This document shows positions 60,393 to 64,000 of a stretch of 64,000 nt of DNA, one piece after another. Under the pieces are notes generated by a model. The model worked only from the letters and a program-made list of their open reading frames with translations, was not told where the DNA came from and ran no database searches. The stretch is from Novosphingobium sp. (GTDB lineage Bacteria > Pseudomonadota > Alphaproteobacteria > Sphingomonadales > Sphingomonadaceae), in contig JACKKV010000002.1 in NCBI GenBank assembly GCA_024236235.1, positions 124,001 through 188,000 of the forward strand. Direction: 5' to 3'. The translations under genes were made by a program, and so were the position numbers. The first letter of the stretch is position 1, and every line of letters begins with the position of its first letter.

Positions 60393-62555
60393 ATGCGCCG
60401 GTTTGCGCGCCCCATCATCGGTGCTGTCGCCCTGTGGTTTCTGGCGGGCCCGGCCCTGGCTGCAACGGAGCCGGTGATGACGCCCTGTCCCGAAACCCGC
60501 CGCGAGGAAATCGTCGAACAGAAGTTCGGCGAAGCCGTGGCCGATCCCTATCGCTGGCTGGAAGGCGATGTCCGCAGCGCGCCCGAAGTGGCGGAATGGG
60601 TCAAGCAGCAGAACGCCTGCAGCCGCGCCTTGCTGGATGCCTTGCCCGAGCGTGCATGGTTTGCGGACAAGATTGCAAAGCTGCTGGATTTTGAACGGTT
60701 CTCAGTGCCCGAAAAGGCCGGAAACCGCTATTTCTTCGAACGCAATTCCGGCCTGCTCAACCAGAACCAGCTTTATGTACGCAAGGGGCTGGAAGGCAGG
60801 GACCGGCTGCTGGTCGATCCCAATGGCTGGAGCGCGGACGGGACGAGTGCGCTTGATGCGTGGAAACCTTCGCCGGACGGGCGTTATGTCCTGCTCAGCA
60901 CTCAGGAAGACGGGAGCGACTGGCGGCGGCTGGAAGTGATGAACGTGCGGTCGGGCGACATGCTGCCGGACCGGGTCAACTGGGCCAAGTTCACCAGTCT
61001 CGCCTGGATCGGGCGCGAGGGCTTCCTCTATTCCCGCTTTCCCGAGCCGGAGGAGGGGCAGGATTTTCAGGCGCTCAATTACAATCAGGCCGTGTGGTTC
61101 CACCGGCTGGGCACGGACCAGAGCGAAGACGTGCAGGTTTTCGCTACCCCCGATCATCCTGAGCGCAGCCATTATGCCGAGGTCACTCATGACGGGCGCT
61201 GGGCGGTCATCACCAGCGCAGTGGGTACGGACGCGCGCTATGAAGTGCATGTCATCGATCTGGCCCGCCGGGCGAAGGAGGGCTGGGCCGCCCGCCCGCT
61301 GGTCACCGGATTCGACAACGCCTGGAACCTGATCGAAGGCAGCAAGGGCGGGTTGTGGTTCATGACGAACAAGGATGCGCCCCGTTTTCGGATCACCGCC
61401 ATTGATCTTGATGCGGCGCAGCCGAAATGGATCGATGTCGTTCAGCAAAGCGATGAAACGATCAACGCCGCTTCGCTGGTGGGTGGGCGGTTGATCGTGT
61501 CCTATCTCAAGGATGCGGCATCGCGCGCGCTGATCTTCGATTTCGCGGGCAGGCAGGTCAACGAAATTCGCCTTAACGGGCTGGGCACCGCCGCCGGATT
61601 TCGCGGCAAGCCTGACGATCCGGAAACCTTTTTCAGCTTTGCCAGCTTCAACCGGCCCTCGGGCATTTACCGGATGAATCTGGCGACGAACGAAACCGTG
61701 CCATTCATCCTGCCGAAGCTGACCTTCGACCCTGAACGCTATGTGGTCGAACAAAAGTTCTATACGTCGAAGGACGGCACCAGCGTGCCGATGTTCCTGG
61801 TGCGCAACCGCGCCGCAGCGGCCCGCGGGCAGGCGCTGCCGACCATGCTTTACGGTTATGGCGGGTTCGACATTTCGCTGACCCCCGGCTTTTCGGCGGT
61901 GCGCATGGCCTGGCTGGAGGCGGGCGGGGCCTTTGCCCTCGCCAATATCAGGGGCGGGGGCGAATATGGCAAGGAATGGCATGACGCCGGGCGCAGGGCC
62001 AACAAGCAGAACGTGTTCGACGATTTCATCGCCGCCGGGGAATATCTGAAGGCCGAAGGCATCACGACGCCGCACGGACTGGCGATTGAGGGGCGCTCCA
62101 ACGGCGGATTGCTGATGGGGGCGGTGACCAATCAGCGGTCCGATCTGTTCGACGGGGTCCATGCGGCCGTGGGGGTCATGGACATGTTGCGCTTCGATCG
62201 GTGGACGGCGGGGCGTTATTGGGTGGATGATTACGGCTATCCCGACCGGGAGGAAGATTTCCGCATCCTGCGCGCCTATTCACCCTATCACAACCTCAGG
62301 CCCGGAACGGCCTATCCCTGGGTGATCGTCACCACTGCCGATACGGACGACCGGGTGGTGCCGGCGCACAGCTTCAAATATGCCGCCGCGTTGCAGGCGG
62401 CCGATCCTGCGGGCAAGCCGCATCTGATCCGGGTGGAAACCGCCGCCGGGCACGGCGCGGGCAAACCGACTGACAAGGTCATCGACGAAGGGGCGGACGT
62501 GCTGGCCTTTCTGGCACAGGCCACCGGCCTTGTGCCACCAGACGGCACACAATAG
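60393..62555 (+). CDS. Secreted prolyl oligopeptidase family (S9A) peptidase
   Basis: A 720-residue protein with a signal peptide (IIGAVALWFLAGPALAA), a seven-bladed propeller (about 75-430) and a C-terminal alpha/beta hydrolase domain. The nucleophile motif is EGRSNGG (Ser569), the acid region is DTDDRVVP (650-656) and the histidine is in AAGHGAGK (His687). It cleaves short peptides after proline, here probably in the periplasm. GGAG lies about 10 bases upstream of the ATG. Confidence 0.94.
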   Translation: MRRFARPIIGAVALWFLAGPALAATEPVMTPCPETRREEIVEQKFGEAVADPYRWLEGDVRSAPEVAEWVKQQNACSRALLDALPERAWFADKIAKLLDFERFSVPEKAGNRYFFERNSGLLNQNQLYVRKGLEGRDRLLVDPNGWSADGTSALDAWKPSPDGRYVLLSTQEDGSDWRRLEVMNVRSGDMLPDRVNWAKFTSLAWIGREGFLYSRFPEPEEGQDFQALNYNQAVWFHRLGTDQSEDVQVFATPDHPERSHYAEVTHDGRWAVITSAVGTDARYEVHVIDLARRAKEGWAARPLVTGFDNAWNLIEGSKGGLWFMTNKDAPRFRITAIDLDAAQPKWIDVVQQSDETINAASLVGGRLIVSYLKDAASRALIFDFAGRQVNEIRLNGLGTAAGFRGKPDDPETFFSFASFNRPSGIYRMNLATNETVPFILPKLTFDPERYVVEQKFYTSKDGTSVPMFLVRNRAAAARGQALPTMLYGYGGFDISLTPGFSAVRMAWLEAGGAFALANIRGGGEYGKEWHDAGRRANKQNVFDDFIAAGEYLKAEGITTPHGLAIEGRSNGGLLMGAVTNQRSDLFDGVHAAVGVMDMLRFDRWTAGRYWVDDYGYPDREEDFRILRAYSPYHNLRPGTAYPWVIVTTADTDDRVVPAHSFKYAAALQAADPAGKPHLIRVETAAGHGAGKPTDKVIDEGADVLAFLAQATGLVPPDGTQ

Positions 62556-62687
62556 CGACGTTCATTTAAGGCGACAGTTTTCTGAACGACGGCTGTCAGG
62601 CGAGTTCAGCCTCATCTCACTGCGAATCGCATAGACCCATCCTCATCGCGGGACATTCCGCCCCGCCCCGAAAAGAGGATGAGTGTG

Positions 62688-63278
62688 ATGAAAACTGTAA
62701 CCAAAGCCCTGGTCGGGACCGTCGCCGCGGGTGCGATGGTCGTCAGTTCGGCAACCCCCGCGTTTGCCCGTCACGGCGATGGTGACGGGATTGGCGCAGG
62801 CGAGATCATCGCCGGGGCGCTGATCATTGGCGGGATCGCCGCCGTTGCCGCCGCAGCTTCGGACAAGGATCGCGGTGACCGCTATGATTCCCGTTACGGT
62901 TATGGCGATGAATACAGCCGCTATGGCTATCGTGATCGCGACGATTACAACCGCCGCGGCAATCCGCGCCAGGCCGTGGACCAATGCGTCCGTGCGGCTG
63001 AACGTTCGGCCAGCCGTTATTCCTATGGTCGCGCCAAGGTGACGGATATTCGCGACATTGACCGCACGCGCGGCGGCTATGTCGTCAAGGGCCGGATCGC
63101 GGTAAATGCCAAGAATCACGGCTGGCGCCGCGGTGACAGCAATTACGGGCGTGGCTGGGATGGCGATTATCGCGGCTATGATTCCCGCTATCGCGGTTAC
63201 GACTCCGGCAGGTTCACTTGCGAAGTGCGCTATGGCCGCGTTGTCGATGTCGACTTCAAGAATATCCGCGGGCTCTGA
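62688..63278 (+). CDS. Secreted Arg/Tyr/Gly-rich protein, tandem copy 1
   Basis: A 196-residue protein with a signal peptide (ALVGTVAAGAMVVSSATPAFA) and a short hydrophobic glycine-zipper-like stretch (GEIIAGALIIGGIAAVAAAAS). A linker rich in Arg, Tyr, Asp and Gly is followed by a C-terminal region with two cysteines (DQCVRAAER and FTCEVRYGRVVDVDF). ATG at 62688 fits the AGAGGA spacing; ATG at 62679 is too close to it. I do not recognise a named family with certainty. A paralog follows. Confidence 0.78.
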   Translation: MKTVTKALVGTVAAGAMVVSSATPAFARHGDGDGIGAGEIIAGALIIGGIAAVAAAASDKDRGDRYDSRYGYGDEYSRYGYRDRDDYNRRGNPRQAVDQCVRAAERSASRYSYGRAKVTDIRDIDRTRGGYVVKGRIAVNAKNHGWRRGDSNYGRGWDGDYRGYDSRYRGYDSGRFTCEVRYGRVVDVDFKNIRGL

Positions 63279-63312
63279 TCGATCGTGCCCCAGGCCCGGG
63301 GATTGAGTGGGT

Positions 63313-63346
63313 GGGCGGTTCAGGCTGACGAAAGCCTGGGCCGCCT
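63313..63346 (+). terminator. Hairpin between the two tandem secreted-protein genes
   Basis: GGGCGGTTCAGGCT and AGCCTGGGCCGCCT pair with one small mismatch zone around loop GACGAA. No T-run follows, so it may be a processing or stability hairpin. Confidence 0.4.
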
Positions 63347-63402
63347 AGCCCGTGTCCAGAGGATGCGCGGTGCTGTACCGCGCCTTACGGGGAATTGACC
63401 CT

Positions 63403-64000
63403 ATGACCAGATTTCCTTCACGCCTTGCCGCTTCGGCCGCGCTGCTCTCCTCCCTTTCGATGATCGCCACCCCCGCCTTCGCGGCGCAGGCACAGGCCAC
63501 CTCGGGCCGGACTGGCCCCATTGCCGCTCACGCCGCGTGGGAACCGGGACAGGACAACGCCGCGCGTCATCGCGATGGCTGGGGCGATTACCGCCGGTAT
63601 GGCCGCCATCGCCACGGCGGGGTCGATGCGGGCGATGTGATTGCCGGGGTGCTCATCCTCGGCGGGATCGCTGCCATCGCCAGCGCGGCCAGCAAGAACA
63701 ATCGCGACCGGGATGCGCGCGACGAACGCCGCTATCCCGAACCGGATTACCGCGGCCCCGATTATCGTGATGACAATTCGCGCTATCGCAGTGGCAATGA
63801 TGACAACGCCTATGGCTCCTACGGGCTGGACCGGGCGGTCGATAGCTGCACCCGCGAAGTGGAACGCGATGGCGAGGTGGACCGTGTCGAAGGTGTGGAC
63901 CGCAGCGCCGGTGGCTGGCTGGTCAATGGCACCTTGCGCGACGGGCGCAGCTTCAGCTGCTCGATTGATGCGTCGGGCAAGGTGCGCGGGCTCGATTACG
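63403..64000 (+). CDS. Secreted Arg/Tyr/Gly-rich protein, tandem copy 2 (cut by window end)
   Basis: The reading frame is open from ATG 63403 to the window end (199 codons seen, no stop). It has a signal peptide (LAASAALLSSLSMIATPAFA), then a longer linker, the same hydrophobic segment as its neighbour (GDVIAGVLILGGIAAIASAAS), a Tyr/Arg/Asp-rich stretch and a C-terminal region with paired cysteines (DSCTREVER and FSCSIDASGKVRG). Architecture and motifs match copy 1, so the two are tandem duplicates. The C-terminus lies outside the window. Confidence 0.78.
   Translation, partial: MTRFPSRLAASAALLSSLSMIATPAFAAQAQATSGRTGPIAAHAAWEPGQDNAARHRDGWGDYRRYGRHRHGGVDAGDVIAGVLILGGIAAIASAASKNNRDRDARDERRYPEPDYRGPDYRDDNSRYRSGNDDNAYGSYGLDRAVDSCTREVERDGEVDRVEGVDRSAGGWLVNGTLRDGRSFSCSIDASGKVRGLDY

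Noticed and set aside
60702..62162. A 486-codon antisense frame in the prolyl oligopeptidase gene.
   Set aside because: Shadow of a well-supported gene; no ribosome-binding site or recognisable domain.

Overview
The window is GC-rich alphaproteobacterial chromosome. Gene content and order point to Sphingomonadales (Sphingomonadaceae or Erythrobacteraceae; the family cannot be fixed from sequence reading alone). The evidence is a MucR/Ros regulator, a Cys-poor alphaproteobacterial Fur, class II DAHP synthase, MetZ next to ApaG, an adenylate kinase with a zinc-type lid, and an alpha operon without rpsD. I see no phage, insertion sequence, rRNA operon or CRISPR array. The last gene runs off the right edge.

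Layout. 0-3.6 kb: an EHN-type epoxide hydrolase, DUF1489, the Mg2+ channel MgtE and a cyclophilin. 3.7-5.7 kb: a lipocalin-like RDHSWG protein and a LysR regulator. 5.7-13.9 kb, minus strand: a housekeeping block (nfuA-like, nitroreductase, tsaB, rimI, mucR, fur, plsC-like, miaB, phoH, ybeY, corC) for Fe-S carriage, tRNA and rRNA modification, ribosome quality control and metal regulation. 14-23.4 kb: M16 peptidase, DAHP synthase, aspartic protease, tRNA-Gln, YghU-type GST, MgtC/DUF4010 membrane protein, CHAD protein and ilvE. 23.5-36.8 kb: a possible leader-peptide and hairpin region upstream of ilvE, lipoprotein, TlyA, TspO, UbiK, two tandem FkbM methyltransferases, recO, leuB, OmpA-like protein, a K+/H+ antiporter with an unusual C-terminal tail, metZ-apaG, and a second RDHSWG/LysR pair. 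36.8-39.6 kb: a small regulatory cluster with a degenerate PAS-GGDEF protein, a PilZ-XRE fusion and a stand-alone WYL-like domain.

39.9-60.3 kb is the continuous str-S10-spc-alpha ribosomal supercluster, in order: rpsL rpsG fusA tuf, rpsJ rplC rplD rplW rplB rpsS rplV rpsC rplP rpmC rpsQ, rplN rplX rplE rpsN rpsH rplF rplR rpsE rpmD, rplO secY adk, rpsM rpsK rpoA rplQ. It is interrupted by a lower-GC class I methyltransferase gene between rpmD and rplO, directly after an intrinsic terminator. It also carries repeat-like palindromes in at least three of its spacers. 60.4-64 kb: a secreted prolyl oligopeptidase and two tandem paralogous secreted Arg/Tyr/Gly-rich proteins.

The least explained signals are: (1) the methyltransferase in the spc operon; (2) an 18-codon reading frame with a perfect Shine-Dalgarno and alternative hairpins upstream of ilvE; (3) terminators that seem to contain the promoter of the next gene (mucR/fur and rplQ/peptidase); (4) the dead-GGDEF / PilZ-XRE / WYL cluster; (5) two RDHSWG paralogs, each beside a LysR gene.
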